Part shown: positions 15,843 through 25,519 of the stretch, piece by piece
How positions within the stretch are numbered: the first letter of the stretch is position 1
Layout of the letters: every line of letters begins with the position of its first letter
DNA from: an uncultured Myxococcales bacterium
GTDB taxonomy: Bacteria > Myxococcota_A > UBA9042 > DTJE01
NCBI GenBank assembly: GCA_937975765.1
Contig: CALJUR010000077.1
Location: 1 to 64,000, forward strand
Reading direction: 5' to 3'
DNA: 64,000 bases
Position numbers and translations under genes: made by a program
Notes under the pieces: generated by a model
Databases searched by the model: none
The model's input: only the letters and a program-made list of their open reading frames with translations
What the model was told of the DNA's origin: nothing

Positions 15843-17740
15843 CGGGCCACCGTCGCGCCCGCGGATCGGGCGTGGTCGATCGCCGACAGCCGATCCCGGA
15901 CGCGGGCCAGCGTCGCCGCGCGGTCCCGTTCCTGGGCCGCGCTGGGCGCGAACCGGGCGAAGGCGCAGGCGTCCAGTTCGTCCCCGATCCCGTCGGCGTC
16001 CTGCGCCGGCACTCCCTGGGCTCGCAGGGCGGCCCGGACCTCGTCGGGCGACAGGCCGGGCGGAACCTCGAAGCGTGCGTGCAGGTAGTCGCGGATCGTT
16101 CCGTCCAGCGCGCCCCAGAAAGACCGGGGCTCGGACAGCCGGCGCATCGCGTCCAGGGCCGTCCGGGCCCGGCGCAGCGCCTTGCGTCGCACGGACAGAT
16201 CCCCGTGCAGCGCCAGCGAGCGCCGCCGCCGGTGCACCGCCTCGGCGCCCACCCAGAACGCCACCGGCAGCGTCATGCCCAGCAGCACGATCGCGGTGGG
16301 CAGGCCGGGGGAGGGCGGTCCGGCCGGGGAGGGCTCGGCCGCCATCGCGATGGTCGTCACCGGCTCGCGTCCCGTCGCGCCGGGCGGGCGTGCCTGCAGC
16401 ACCGGCCCGGTCCCGCGGCCCGTCGAGGCCGCCAGCCGCAGCACGTCCGACCGCGCCCGCTCGTACTTCCCGGACACGCCGTTGAAGTAGGCCAGGTCCA
16501 CGCGCCCGATCTCGAAGTCCCCCTCCTTCTCGGGGGTCAGCAGGTACTGGAAGGTCCGCCGTCCCGACACGCCGCCGACGTCCACGACCAGCTCGTCCAG
16601 GTCCTGGGCCGGCACGCGCGCCACCCGGACGCCCTCCGGCGGCGTGACCTCGGGGGCCTTGACCGCGCGCAGGTTGCCGCTGCCGGTGACCTCGACCGTC
16701 AGCACGGCCGACTCGCCGATCCGGACCGCGGCGGGGTTCAGCGACGCCTTGATCGCGAACGACCCGACGATGCCCTCGACCCAGTCGGCCGGCCGTCCCT
16801 CGGCGGGCACCGGCCGCACCGTCAGCGCCACGGGGTCCGAGGACAGAGAGTACTGGCGGGCCCGGAAGAAGTCGCCCACCGACAGCACGATCGTCATCGG
16901 GTCCAGCACCGGCTTGCCGGGCTCCAGCGCCAGCACCGACCCGCGCCACAGCACCCGGGACTCGTACGCCTGGCCCTTGATCCGGACGCGGGAGGTCTCC
17001 TCCCCGGAGGACGGGGCCTGCTCGGCGACGAAACCGGAAAGTCGCGGCGGGGACTTCAACTGGATCCCCGTCAGCGGCACGTCGGACCGTGTGTACAGCA
17101 CGTACTCCACGTAGATCGGCTCGCCGGCATGCAGCGGTCGCGAGGGGGCCTTCGCCAGGAGGAACGCCTGCCTGCCGGCGTACGACTCCGGCAGGCTCGG
17201 CTCGGTCGCCGCCGGCGCGGTCGCGGTGTCGGGGGGGGATTCCGCCGGCTCGGCCGCTTGCGGGGCCGGGGCGGCCTGCGGGGGCGGCTCGGAGGGCAGC
17301 GGCGCGCCGGACGCCCCGACCTTGACGACCACCGGCCGGGACTGCGCGACGACCTTGCCCCCGGACAGCAGCGAGATCGGGCCGATCGTCAGGCTGCCGG
17401 GGCGCTGCGGGGCCAGCCGCAGCACGATGCGCTGCTCCTGGTGCATCTCGCCGTTGACGATGCTGACCGACGAGCCGCTGGACCGGCCCACGACCTTGAA
17501 GTCGGGCATCTCGGGGCCGCGTGTGCCGTCGAAGGTGCCCTCCAGCACGACCTCCAGCGTCACCACGTCGCTCATCGAGGCGGTGCTGCGGTCCACGCCG
17601 GCCCGGACGGACTGGGCGGCGGCGGTCCCGGAGACCAGGGCGCAGGACACCGTGCAGAGCACGGCCAGCCCCGTCCCCACGGCCCACCTGGCCCACGGCC
17701 GACCGAGGAAGGTCGACGCGACTGCGACGCGCGGCCTCAA
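15839..17740 (-). CDS. batD: BatD-like oxygen-tolerance protein
   Basis: A 633-residue BatD/DUF2135-superfamily-type protein with an N-terminal signal segment (LAVLCTVSCALVSGTAAAQ). Several beta-sandwich regions begin with VRAGVDRSTASMSDVVTLEVVLEG and repeat QLKSPPRLSGF- and LKAVKAPEVTPPEGV-like strands. One membrane span lies at about 480-500 (LPTAIVLLGMTLPVAFWVGAEAV), with a cytoplasmic C-terminal tail of about 130 residues. It is predicted to sit in the inner membrane with a large periplasmic part, probably with the VWA proteins BatA/BatB. The gap to the upstream gene is 14 bp and it overlaps batE by 4 bp, so one operon is likely. Confidence 0.85.
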   Translation of the reverse strand: MRPRVAVASTFLGRPWARWAVGTGLAVLCTVSCALVSGTAAAQSVRAGVDRSTASMSDVVTLEVVLEGTFDGTRGPEMPDFKVVGRSSGSSVSIVNGEMHQEQRIVLRLAPQRPGSLTIGPISLLSGGKVVAQSRPVVVKVGASGAPLPSEPPPQAAPAPQAAEPAESPPDTATAPAATEPSLPESYAGRQAFLLAKAPSRPLHAGEPIYVEYVLYTRSDVPLTGIQLKSPPRLSGFVAEQAPSSGEETSRVRIKGQAYESRVLWRGSVLALEPGKPVLDPMTIVLSVGDFFRARQYSLSSDPVALTVRPVPAEGRPADWVEGIVGSFAIKASLNPAAVRIGESAVLTVEVTGSGNLRAVKAPEVTPPEGVRVARVPAQDLDELVVDVGGVSGRRTFQYLLTPEKEGDFEIGRVDLAYFNGVSGKYERARSDVLRLAASTGRGTGPVLQARPPGATGREPVTTIAMAAEPSPAGPPSPGLPTAIVLLGMTLPVAFWVGAEAVHRRRRSLALHGDLSVRRKALRRARTALDAMRRLSEPRSFWGALDGTIRDYLHARFEVPPGLSPDEVRAALRAQGVPAQDADGIGDELDACAFARFAPSAAQERDRAATLARVRDRLSAIDHARSAGATVAR

Positions 17741-17754
17741 GCCCCCCTCACCTC

Positions 17755-20292
17755 CTACCAGTCCTTCTCCGGCACGCGATCCCGCCAGGGCGATTTCCGG
17801 GCGGCTTCGCGGGCCTCCAGATTCTCATCGTTGTGGTCGATCGCATCAAGGAGTTCCCGCAGCGCCCTGGAGCCGGCCTGCGGCTGCTGCTGCTGCTGTT
17901 GGTCCTGCTGCTGTTGCTGCGGGTTGTCGTTGCCGCCCTTCGGGTCGCGCACCGACAGTTGGTAGAAGCCTTCGTGCCCCCCGCCGGTCACGTGGACCGA
18001 GAACGGGGCGTCCTGCTCGGCCTTGGGCAGCAGCGCGGTCTGTACCTCGCCGCCCTCGCCGGCCTGCCGGCGCACGTCCAGCGGGGCGCCGTCCGCCGAG
18101 AAGACCTCCAGCGTCAAGGGGCCCTCGCCCTCTGGTACCGACAGGACGACCTCCTTGCGGGTGCCCTGCTTCTCGGTATAGTCGAACCAGTCCTCGTTGC
18201 CGGGGCAGGACCGCAGCCCGTGGTCGCCGTCCGGCAGCGGCTTCGCGGCGCCCTTGGCGTCGTTCGGCTCCATCGCGTCGTCGCCCTGGGGACAGGGGGG
18301 CACCACGCGCGCCTCCAGCGCGTAGGGGATGCCGTCCTCCTCCTTCGGGCCCGTGACCTGCAGCAGGGCGGCGGTCGCCGCGCCCGCTTTCAGCCGCACG
18401 TCCTTCCTCTTCTCCGCGTGCACCTTCCCGTCCGCGTCGGACAGCGACAGGTCCACCTTCGCCGGCGTCCGCCGGGCCTCGCCCGCCGCCGGTCCCGCGC
18501 CCGGCCCGGTCCCCGGCGCCGCCCCCGCCTCCTCGGGCTCCGGCGCCGACGCGAACAGCGTCTCGCCGTCCCGCAGCGGCACCCGGAACCAGTCCTCGTC
18601 CCCCGGGCACAGCAGCAGGTCCTCCTTCGCCTGCAGCGTGTTCGGGTCCAGCGTCAGGAACTGCGCCTGCGCCGCAGTGTTGTTCGGCTCCCGCGCGTCG
18701 TCCAGCTTCGCGCATGGCGGGTACGCCGCCCCGGCCGCCAGTTCCAGGTTCCTGCGCGAGTCCTCGGCCGCCGGGTCCCGGATCACCGCCTGGGTCAGCG
18801 CGTCCACGGCCTGCCGCCACGTCGCGCGGACCTCGCGGGGAGGCTTCTTCTCGTCGCCCTGCTTCATCGCCTTGCGGGCCAGCAGCGTCCCCTTCGCGTG
18901 GTACAGCCGGGCCTCGGCCGGCCAGTCGCTGCGCGGTTCCTTCGCCTGCGCCCGCGCGGCCAGCGCCTGGTTCGCCGCCTCCACCGCGCCGTCCAGATCC
19001 CCCGCCTTCTCCCGCGCGATCGCCAGGTCGTACAGCAGGTCGGGCCGCCCCGGCAGTTCCTGCACCAGGTCGGCCAGGGCCTTCGCCGCGTCCCCCGACT
19101 GCCCCTTCTCCAGCAGGGCCAGCGCGTCCCTCGCGCCCGGGTGGTCCCGCTCGATCAGCCGCGCCAGGCCGTCCGCCCGCGCCGCCGCCGGGGCCGTCGC
19201 CGCGACCGCCGCCGCCAGGGCCAGTGCCGCCGCGCGCCCGTTGCGCCGGGGCCAGCGCCACGCCGCCCCTGCCAGCAGCAGCGGCACCACCATGAACGCC
19301 AGCGCGACGCCCAGCGGCCACTGGAAGCGGTCCTCCAGCAGCCGGTCCACCTGCGCCTGGTACTCGTTCTTCTGCAGCGAGTCGATCTCCGCCGTCAGCG
19401 TCGCGGCCACGTCGGTGCCGGCCGCCAGCGACAGGTACTTCCCGCCCGTCTTCGTCGCCAGATCCTTCAGCAGGGTCTCGTTCAGTTTCGACAGCACCGG
19501 GGTCACGCCGTCCGCCTCGCGCGCCGTCCCCGTGACCGCGCCGTTCTCGTCCAGCAGCGGGATCGGCTGCCCCTCGGGCGTCCCGACCCCCACCGCGTAG
19601 ACGCGCACGCCCCGCTCGGCCAGCGCCGTCGCCACCTGCCCCGGGTCGCCCTCGAAGTTCTCGCCGTCCGTGAACAGCACGATCGCCTTTGTCATCGCGC
19701 CGCCCGTCGGCGTCTGCCGGTCCACGCCCAGCGACGACGCAGCGACGGCCAGCGCCCGCCCGATCGCCGTGCCCGGCACCGGCAGGTCCGTCACCCGCAA
19801 TTCCTTCAGGTATTCCTCCAGCACCCCGGTGTCGACCGTCAGCGGGCTCTGCACGAAGGCCAGCCCCGCGAACGGCACCAGCGACCAGCGGTTGCCCCGC
19901 GACGCCTTCAGCAGCCGCGTGATCTCCACCGTGGACGCGGTCAGCCGGTCCGGCAGCACGTCCGGGGCCTTCATCGACCGGCTGGCGTCCAGCACCACCG
20001 CGACGTCCACGCCCACGCCGCGGACCGACACCTCCTTCAGGCCTGCCTTCGGACGCAGGACGGCCACGCCCAGCAACTCCACCGCCACCAGCACGCACAC
20101 CGCCGCCACGATCCGTCGCCCCGGCGACACGCCCGACAGCATCTGCGGCAGCAGCCGCCGGCCGGGGAAGGAAGCCGCCACGCGGGCCCGGAAGACCTCG
20201 TATCCGGCGAACAGCGGGATCAGCACCAGCGGCAGCAGCAGGATCGGCCACCAGTCGCCGTTCGCCCACCGGATGTCGTCGAAGCGCACCAC
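17755..20292 (-). CDS. BatB/BatC fusion: VWA domain, TPRs, two PPC-like domains and a poly-Gln tract
   Basis: An 845-residue membrane protein. Two N-terminal spans (WWPILLLPLVLIPLFAGYEVF; IVAAVCVLVAVELLGVAVL) precede a VWA domain with intact MIDAS motif DASRS (about residue 97) and FTDGENFEG. A further span (WPLGVALAFMVVPLLLAGAAW, about 320) is followed by TPR repeats (DLAIAREKAGDLDGAVEAANQAL). Two segments resemble bacterial pre-peptidase C-terminal domains (AREPNNTAAQAQ...CPGDEDWF and MEPNDAKGAA...CPGNEDWF). The tail has a Gln tract and the BatC-like end LLDAIDHNDENLEAREAA...EKDW. BatB and BatC are separate genes elsewhere; the PPC-like insertions are unusual. The start is GTG with GAGGGG upstream, 10 bp after batA. 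Confidence 0.85.
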   Translation of the reverse strand: MVRFDDIRWANGDWWPILLLPLVLIPLFAGYEVFRARVAASFPGRRLLPQMLSGVSPGRRIVAAVCVLVAVELLGVAVLRPKAGLKEVSVRGVGVDVAVVLDASRSMKAPDVLPDRLTASTVEITRLLKASRGNRWSLVPFAGLAFVQSPLTVDTGVLEEYLKELRVTDLPVPGTAIGRALAVAASSLGVDRQTPTGGAMTKAIVLFTDGENFEGDPGQVATALAERGVRVYAVGVGTPEGQPIPLLDENGAVTGTAREADGVTPVLSKLNETLLKDLATKTGGKYLSLAAGTDVAATLTAEIDSLQKNEYQAQVDRLLEDRFQWPLGVALAFMVVPLLLAGAAWRWPRRNGRAAALALAAAVAATAPAAARADGLARLIERDHPGARDALALLEKGQSGDAAKALADLVQELPGRPDLLYDLAIAREKAGDLDGAVEAANQALAARAQAKEPRSDWPAEARLYHAKGTLLARKAMKQGDEKKPPREVRATWRQAVDALTQAVIRDPAAEDSRRNLELAAGAAYPPCAKLDDAREPNNTAAQAQFLTLDPNTLQAKEDLLLCPGDEDWFRVPLRDGETLFASAPEPEEAGAAPGTGPGAGPAAGEARRTPAKVDLSLSDADGKVHAEKRKDVRLKAGAATAALLQVTGPKEEDGIPYALEARVVPPCPQGDDAMEPNDAKGAAKPLPDGDHGLRSCPGNEDWFDYTEKQGTRKEVVLSVPEGEGPLTLEVFSADGAPLDVRRQAGEGGEVQTALLPKAEQDAPFSVHVTGGGHEGFYQLSVRDPKGGNDNPQQQQQDQQQQQQPQAGSRALRELLDAIDHNDENLEAREAARKSPWRDRVPEKDW
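17884..17919 (-). repeat. CAG/CAA microsatellite coding for poly-Gln
   Basis: Twelve codons encode QQQQQDQQQQQQ in the batB/batC fusion, nearly all CAG. Simple triplet runs can expand or contract by slippage without breaking the frame. No other such run was noticed in the window. Confidence 0.8.
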
Positions 20293-20302
20293 GATCGACC
20301 CC

Positions 20303-21415
20303 TCACGGCCAGCGCCGGAGCACCGTCAGCCCCAGGGCCTGGCCCAGCACGAACAGCACCAGCGCGGACGCCAGCGGAGGCAGGAACGCCTCGCGCCACC
20401 GGTGCAGGGCCGGCGCCGCGAACTCCGTCGTCTGGAGATGCTCGAACTCCTTGCGGAAGTCCTCCTCCGACGCCGCCACGAAGGACTTCCCGCCGGTCGC
20501 CTCCGCGATCGTCTGCATCAGCGTCGGGTTGACCGGGAACGGCTGGTCCGGCTTCTCGTACATGCGCCGTCCGTCCGGCGTCAGCAGCGGCCGCCCCGTG
20601 AACTGGTGCGTGGCCGGCAGGTACGTGTCCTTGCCCGTGCCCACCAGGAAGGTCCACGCGTGCACCGGCCGGTCGCCCGACTGCTGCCCGATGAACCGCG
20701 CGATCTCCTCCGGCGCGGCCCTGCCCGCGTTGCTGTCGCCGTCGGTGATCAGCACGATGTTGCGGCTCTTCGCCGGCGAGTCCTCCAGGCGCTTGTAGGC
20801 CCGCGCCAGCGCGTCGCCGATCGCGGTCGCCTCGCCGGTGATGGTGCAGCCGTTGGTGCAGGAGTCCTGGTCGCCCGCCGCCCGGGACCGGTCGTCCAGC
20901 ACCAGCCCGTCCAGGATCCGCAGCATCGCGTCCCGGTCCAGCGTCAGCGGGAACTTGACCCATGCCTTCGACGAGAAGACCACCAGCCCGATGCGGTCCT
21001 GCGGGCGGGACCGGATGAAGCCCTTCAGCACCTCGCGGGCGCTCTCGAACCGGTTCGGCGGCTCGCGGCCCTCCTTGTGGTGCTCCAGGATCTTCTCGGC
21101 CGGCATGTCCACCGCGTTCATCGAACCGGACATGTCCAGCGCGATGACGAAGTCCGCCCCCTCGCCGGTCAGCGCGTCGGCCTCCTCGAACTGCGGCCGG
21201 GCCAGGGCCACGACGGCCAGCAGCGCGGCCAGGATCTGCAGAGCCAGCGGCAGCGGGGCCAGCATCGCCCACCGCGCGGGCCGCGCCCCGGCCACGTTCG
21301 CCAGCGTCGGCATCCTCAGCGTCGCGGGGTTCCGGATGGCGCGGCGCAGCCCCCAGAAGGCGCACAGCGCCACCGGGATCGCCAGCAGCAGCAGCCAGGG
21401 CGACTCGAAGCGCAT
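20303..21415 (-). CDS. batA: BatA-like VWA-domain membrane protein
   Basis: A 370-residue protein with an N-terminal span (PWLLLLAIPVALCAFWGL), a second span at about 52-72 (LAPLPLALQILAALLAVVALA), and a VWA domain with complete MIDAS motif DMSGSM (about residue 94). Later it has LVVFSSKAWVKFPLT and VLITDGDSNAG. A C-terminal span (FLPPLASALVLFVLGQALGLTVL) closes the fold. This layout is that of BatA in the MoxR-DUF58-Bat operons. An insertion between MIDAS and the next helix (EKILEHHKEGREPPN) is longer than I would expect. The ATG follows the previous stop by only 3 bp. Role in stress or oxygen tolerance is from the family, not shown here. Confidence 0.87.
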   Translation of the reverse strand: MRFESPWLLLLAIPVALCAFWGLRRAIRNPATLRMPTLANVAGARPARWAMLAPLPLALQILAALLAVVALARPQFEEADALTGEGADFVIALDMSGSMNAVDMPAEKILEHHKEGREPPNRFESAREVLKGFIRSRPQDRIGLVVFSSKAWVKFPLTLDRDAMLRILDGLVLDDRSRAAGDQDSCTNGCTITGEATAIGDALARAYKRLEDSPAKSRNIVLITDGDSNAGRAAPEEIARFIGQQSGDRPVHAWTFLVGTGKDTYLPATHQFTGRPLLTPDGRRMYEKPDQPFPVNPTLMQTIAEATGGKSFVAASEEDFRKEFEHLQTTEFAAPALHRWREAFLPPLASALVLFVLGQALGLTVLRRWP

Positions 21416-21418
21416 CGC

Positions 21419-22495
21419 CTACCCCTCCTTCCCCGCCGCACCGGACGCCACCGACTGCACCGGCGCCACCGTCGCGATCGGCGCCCCGTCCATCACCCGG
21501 GCCACCGCCTCCCGGGCGCGGCGGGTCAGGCTGCCCGCCTCCTCGACCGACGGGACATGCTTCGCGAACTTGATCAGGTCGCACAGCGACAGGAAGTCCT
21601 CCAGCTCCGGGCGCGCCAGGCGGCGCAGGTCCTGTCCCTCCAGGGCCCGCAGCACCTCCCAGGACGTCAGGTCCACGCCGGCAAAGCCGTACGTCGCGCC
21701 AAGGAACTCGCGCAGCACCTCGCTGACCCGCAGCGCCAGTTCCCCGAACTCCCCCTTCTCGACCAGGTTCATCGCGTCGATCCGGGCCAGTTTCTCCAGC
21801 GCCACCTCGTGGGCGGGCCGCGGCGGCGGCGCCGGGCGACGCGCGTCGCGCCACGCCTTGAAGCGCCGGTAGCCCAGGATCGCCAGCGCGCCCGCCAGCA
21901 GGGCGATCCCGACCGCGGCCAGCGTCCACAGCAGCGGCTGGTTGCGCACCCGCACCGGAACCGGGGCGCCCGTCGCGGCCAGCTCCGGCGAGACCTCGTC
22001 GCCCAGCGTGGAGCCCACCTGCACCCGGACCTCGGGCGTCTGCGCCGTCCTGGCCTCGCCCGAGGCCGTCACGTACGGCACCTCGATCGGCGGCACCACC
22101 GCCGCGCCCACCCGCACGGGCAGCAGCGTCAGCACGTGCCTTTCGCCGGTCCCCGCGCCCAGCACGGCCGAGGTGTCACGTTTGACCTTCGCCAGCACCA
22201 GCGGGGCCACCGCCGGGTTGTCCGGGAAGTACGCGCGGGTGCCGACCGGGTAGGTGACGTCGAACACGACCGTGAACGGGCGGCCCACCTTCACGTCCGC
22301 CGCCGACACGTCCACGCGGAACTTCAGGTCCCCCTGCGGCGGCAGGGCGTCGGCCAGGGGCTCGTCGGCGCGCGCGTTGCCGCCCGGCAGGCCCGGCAGC
22401 CCCGCCGCCAGAACCGCCACCGCCAGCGCCGGCAACAGCGCCCGGGCGCGCCCCGCCCGTCCCGCCGCGCCTGCCCTCGCCGCCCCCGTCCTCAC
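21419..22495 (-). CDS. Membrane-anchored BatD/DUF4381-like protein
   Basis: The 358-residue reading frame begins at a GTG that overlaps the DUF58 stop as GTGA. A signal segment (ALLPALAVAVLAAGLPGLPGGNARA) leads to a periplasmic beta-sandwich (DLKFRVDVSAADVKVGRPFTVVFDVTYPVGT). A span follows at about 165-187 (LLWTLAAVGIALLAGALAILGY), then a cytoplasmic helical tail (about 190-350). The tail resembles DUF4381-type partners of MoxR/VWA operons. This gives the operon a second BatD-like sandwich protein besides the 633-residue one. A plausible job is membrane anchor or assembly partner of BatA; that is inference from position. Confidence 0.75.
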   Translation of the reverse strand: MRTGAARAGAAGRAGRARALLPALAVAVLAAGLPGLPGGNARADEPLADALPPQGDLKFRVDVSAADVKVGRPFTVVFDVTYPVGTRAYFPDNPAVAPLVLAKVKRDTSAVLGAGTGERHVLTLLPVRVGAAVVPPIEVPYVTASGEARTAQTPEVRVQVGSTLGDEVSPELAATGAPVPVRVRNQPLLWTLAAVGIALLAGALAILGYRRFKAWRDARRPAPPPRPAHEVALEKLARIDAMNLVEKGEFGELALRVSEVLREFLGATYGFAGVDLTSWEVLRALEGQDLRRLARPELEDFLSLCDLIKFAKHVPSVEEAGSLTRRAREAVARVMDGAPIATVAPVQSVASGAAGKEG

Positions 22496-23472
22496 AGCGT
22501 CTTCCCCTTCAGCCGCGCGAAGTGTCCCGCCAGTACGCGCTCGTACGGCAGGGCCGTCGAGAAGGTCGTCGCCGGCACCCGGTTGCGCGCCAGCACCAGG
22601 TCCAGCGCCGCCTTCCGTTCCGCCGTCGCGTCGCGGTACCGCCGCACGAAGCCCCGCGTCGCCGGCACCACCGACACCTCGCCGGTCTCCGCGTCCCGCA
22701 TCGCCAGCAGGCCGCCCTCGAACAGCGCGTCCTCGACCGGGTCGCGCACCACCAGCGCGTGCACGTCGTGCCGCCGCGTCGCCACCCGCAGCGCACGCTC
22801 GAAGTCGGGCACGTGGAAGTCCGACACGACGAACAGCGCCGCGCGCCGCTTCAGCACGCGTCCCACGAACGACAGCGCCTCCGACAGGTCCGTCGGTGCG
22901 CCGTCCGCCCGCATCGCCAGCACCTCGCGGATGACCCGCAGCGCGTGCCGCCGCCCCTTGCGCGGCGGGATGAACCGCCGCACCCCGCTGCCGAACGTCA
23001 CCAGCCCGACCCGGTCGCCGTTCATCTGCGCCGACAGCGCGATGCACGCCGCGACCTGCGCCGCCAGTTCGCGCTTGACGTCCTGGACCTCCTCGGACCG
23101 CCCGCGCGACGTGTACGTCGCCGACGACAGCCCGAAGTCCATCGACAGCGAGGCGTCCGCCAGGATCACGATGGTCAGTTCGCGCTCCTCGACGAAGCGC
23201 TTGACGTGGATCTGCCCGGTGCGGGCCGACACGTTCCAGTCGATCAGCCGGACCTCGTCGCCCGGGTTGTACGGCCGCACCTCGTCGAACGACATGCCGC
23301 GGCCCTTGAACACGCTGTGGTACTTGCCCGACAGCTGCTCGTTGACCAGGCGCTGCGCGGCGATCTCGATGCGCCGCACCCGCGCCAGCAGGCTGCGCAG
23401 GGCCTCCGGGTCCTCGACCGAGTCCGCGTCCTCCGGCACGCCCTTCCCGTTCCTGCGATCGATCCACGACAT
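22492..23472 (-). CDS. DUF58-family protein with VWA-like fold
   Basis: A 326-residue cytoplasmic protein with the DUF58 signature: SGKYHSVFKGRGMSFDEVRPY, then NPGDEVRLIDWNVSART, then a VWA-like stretch with ILADASLSMDFG (MIDAS-like DASLS at about residue 125) and ALFVVSDFHVPDFERAL. DUF58 proteins are found beside MoxR ATPases and may deliver a bound partner to them. Located between moxR (40-bp gap upstream) and the BatD-like anchor gene (4-bp overlap downstream), which supports a shared complex. Confidence 0.9.
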   Translation of the reverse strand: MSWIDRRNGKGVPEDADSVEDPEALRSLLARVRRIEIAAQRLVNEQLSGKYHSVFKGRGMSFDEVRPYNPGDEVRLIDWNVSARTGQIHVKRFVEERELTIVILADASLSMDFGLSSATYTSRGRSEEVQDVKRELAAQVAACIALSAQMNGDRVGLVTFGSGVRRFIPPRKGRRHALRVIREVLAMRADGAPTDLSEALSFVGRVLKRRAALFVVSDFHVPDFERALRVATRRHDVHALVVRDPVEDALFEGGLLAMRDAETGEVSVVPATRGFVRRYRDATAERKAALDLVLARNRVPATTFSTALPYERVLAGHFARLKGKTL

Positions 23473-23512
23473 GGTGTTCTTCCGGCCCCTTCCCGACGCC
23501 CGCCGCCGCTGC

Positions 23513-24502
<990 letters not shown>

Positions 24503-24569
24503 CGCATCCTCCCAGACGGGCGACCGGGCCCACAACCCGGCCCGGACGAGGTTCATTCCCGGCGGCGTG

Positions 24570-24598
24570 ATCCTGGGGCCGGGGGCCGCGGTCGTCAA
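24570..24598 (-). promoter_or_regulatory. Candidate promoter of the moxR-bat operon
   Basis: Minus strand TTGACG, 17-nt spacer, CAGGAT. The -10 box lies 67 nt before the moxR start, which leaves a leader of about 60 nt. It would transcribe all seven genes of the operon. Confidence 0.5.
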
Positions 24599-24612
24599 GA
24601 AACCGCAAAAGG

Positions 24613-24630
24613 GGGACAGTCACCATTATT
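24613..24630 (+). repeat. REP-like arm gggacagtcaccattatt, left border of the M91/ATPase island
   Basis: The 18-nt core is identical to the arms at 28339-28356 and 28437-28454 (inverted) and at 39542-39559 (inverted). The flanking aattca of the other copies is missing here. It lies in the 180-bp gap between the M91 gene end and the moxR start, which also holds an AT-richer patch. Confidence 0.8.
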
Positions 24631-24682
24631 GGTGAGGCAACCCGATGATATTCGGGAATATTGCTTCGGGAACGGGCCCGGG

Positions 24683-25480
24683 TCACCCGCCCGCGCCGCC
24701 TCCCTGGACGGTCTTGGTGCGGTCCGCCCCCATCTCGCCGCCGTGGCCGTGGCGCTTGCCGAGGCCCAGCGAACGGCGCAGATCGTTCTCGGTGACCCCC
24801 GGGCCCGACTCGATGGTGTTCTTCTCCTCCTGATTGTCCCAGGCGTCGCCCGTCTTCGTCGTGTCCCGGGTCCCGGCCTGGTTGTGGCTGGCGTGGATCA
24901 GTTCATGGCCCAGGGCCAGGAAGACCGGCGTGGCCAGCTTCTTGCCGTCCTTGTCGTAGACCTTGACCGACTTGTCCGACAGGTTCGGGTCCAGGTACAC
25001 GGTGGAGGCGGACCCCTTGCCGTTCTTCGATGCTGCGTCATCGTGGGCGCCGGCTGCCGCCCCCGTCACCTTCTTGCTGGGCCGGATGGTGACGTCCTTC
25101 CCGCCCTCCGCCAGTTGCTTCAGCAACTTCCTGCCCGGCGGGATGGTCATCAGCCGCTTCAGCGCCTTGATGACCTTCTCCTTGAAGCCCGGGTACGAGT
25201 CGTTGGTGTGTCCCCAGTCGGTGCCGCTGGTCTCGTGGATCTTGATGCTGGTGGTGCCGGCCTCGATCTTCTTGAACAGGTCCTCGGCCTCGGTCTTCTG
25301 CTTCTTGAAGATCCAGTTGGTGGTCGGCAGGGCGCCCTTGTAGCCGTCCGGGACCACCATGATGTCCCAGCCCAGCAGCTTGCCCTTCTCCGGCTTGGCG
25401 GCCTCGGCCGGGGCGGGTGCCTGGTTCTGCTGGACCTCGTTCGCCTGGCGGTCCTGCTCGTTCTCCCGGGTGTCTCCCAC
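24683..25480 (-). CDS. M91-family (NleD-like) zinc metallopeptidase, candidate effector
   Basis: A 265-residue protein with no signal peptide. The zinc-binding HExxH is H192-E193-H196 in LALGHELIHASHNQAG. A NQEEKNTIE segment (about 216-224) and GVTENDLRRSLGL (about 228-240) follow, as in M91 peptidases, which include the type III effector NleD. M91 domains also occur as toxins and cargo of contractile injection systems. The N-terminal 35 residues are polar and Gln/Pro/Ala-rich, a possible targeting tail. Start is GTG with AGGAGG 5 nt upstream. It lies 39 bp after a gene for a small secreted protein and opposite an eCIS-type AAA ATPase. The peptidase call is firm; the effector role is inference. 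Confidence 0.82.
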   Translation of the reverse strand: MGDTRENEQDRQANEVQQNQAPAPAEAAKPEKGKLLGWDIMVVPDGYKGALPTTNWIFKKQKTEAEDLFKKIEAGTTSIKIHETSGTDWGHTNDSYPGFKEKVIKALKRLMTIPPGRKLLKQLAEGGKDVTIRPSKKVTGAAAGAHDDAASKNGKGSASTVYLDPNLSDKSVKVYDKDGKKLATPVFLALGHELIHASHNQAGTRDTTKTGDAWDNQEEKNTIESGPGVTENDLRRSLGLGKRHGHGGEMGADRTKTVQGGGAGG

Positions 25481-25519
25481 GGCGTCCTCCTGCCGGGCAA
25501 GGCGTCCCGGCGCGGGCGG

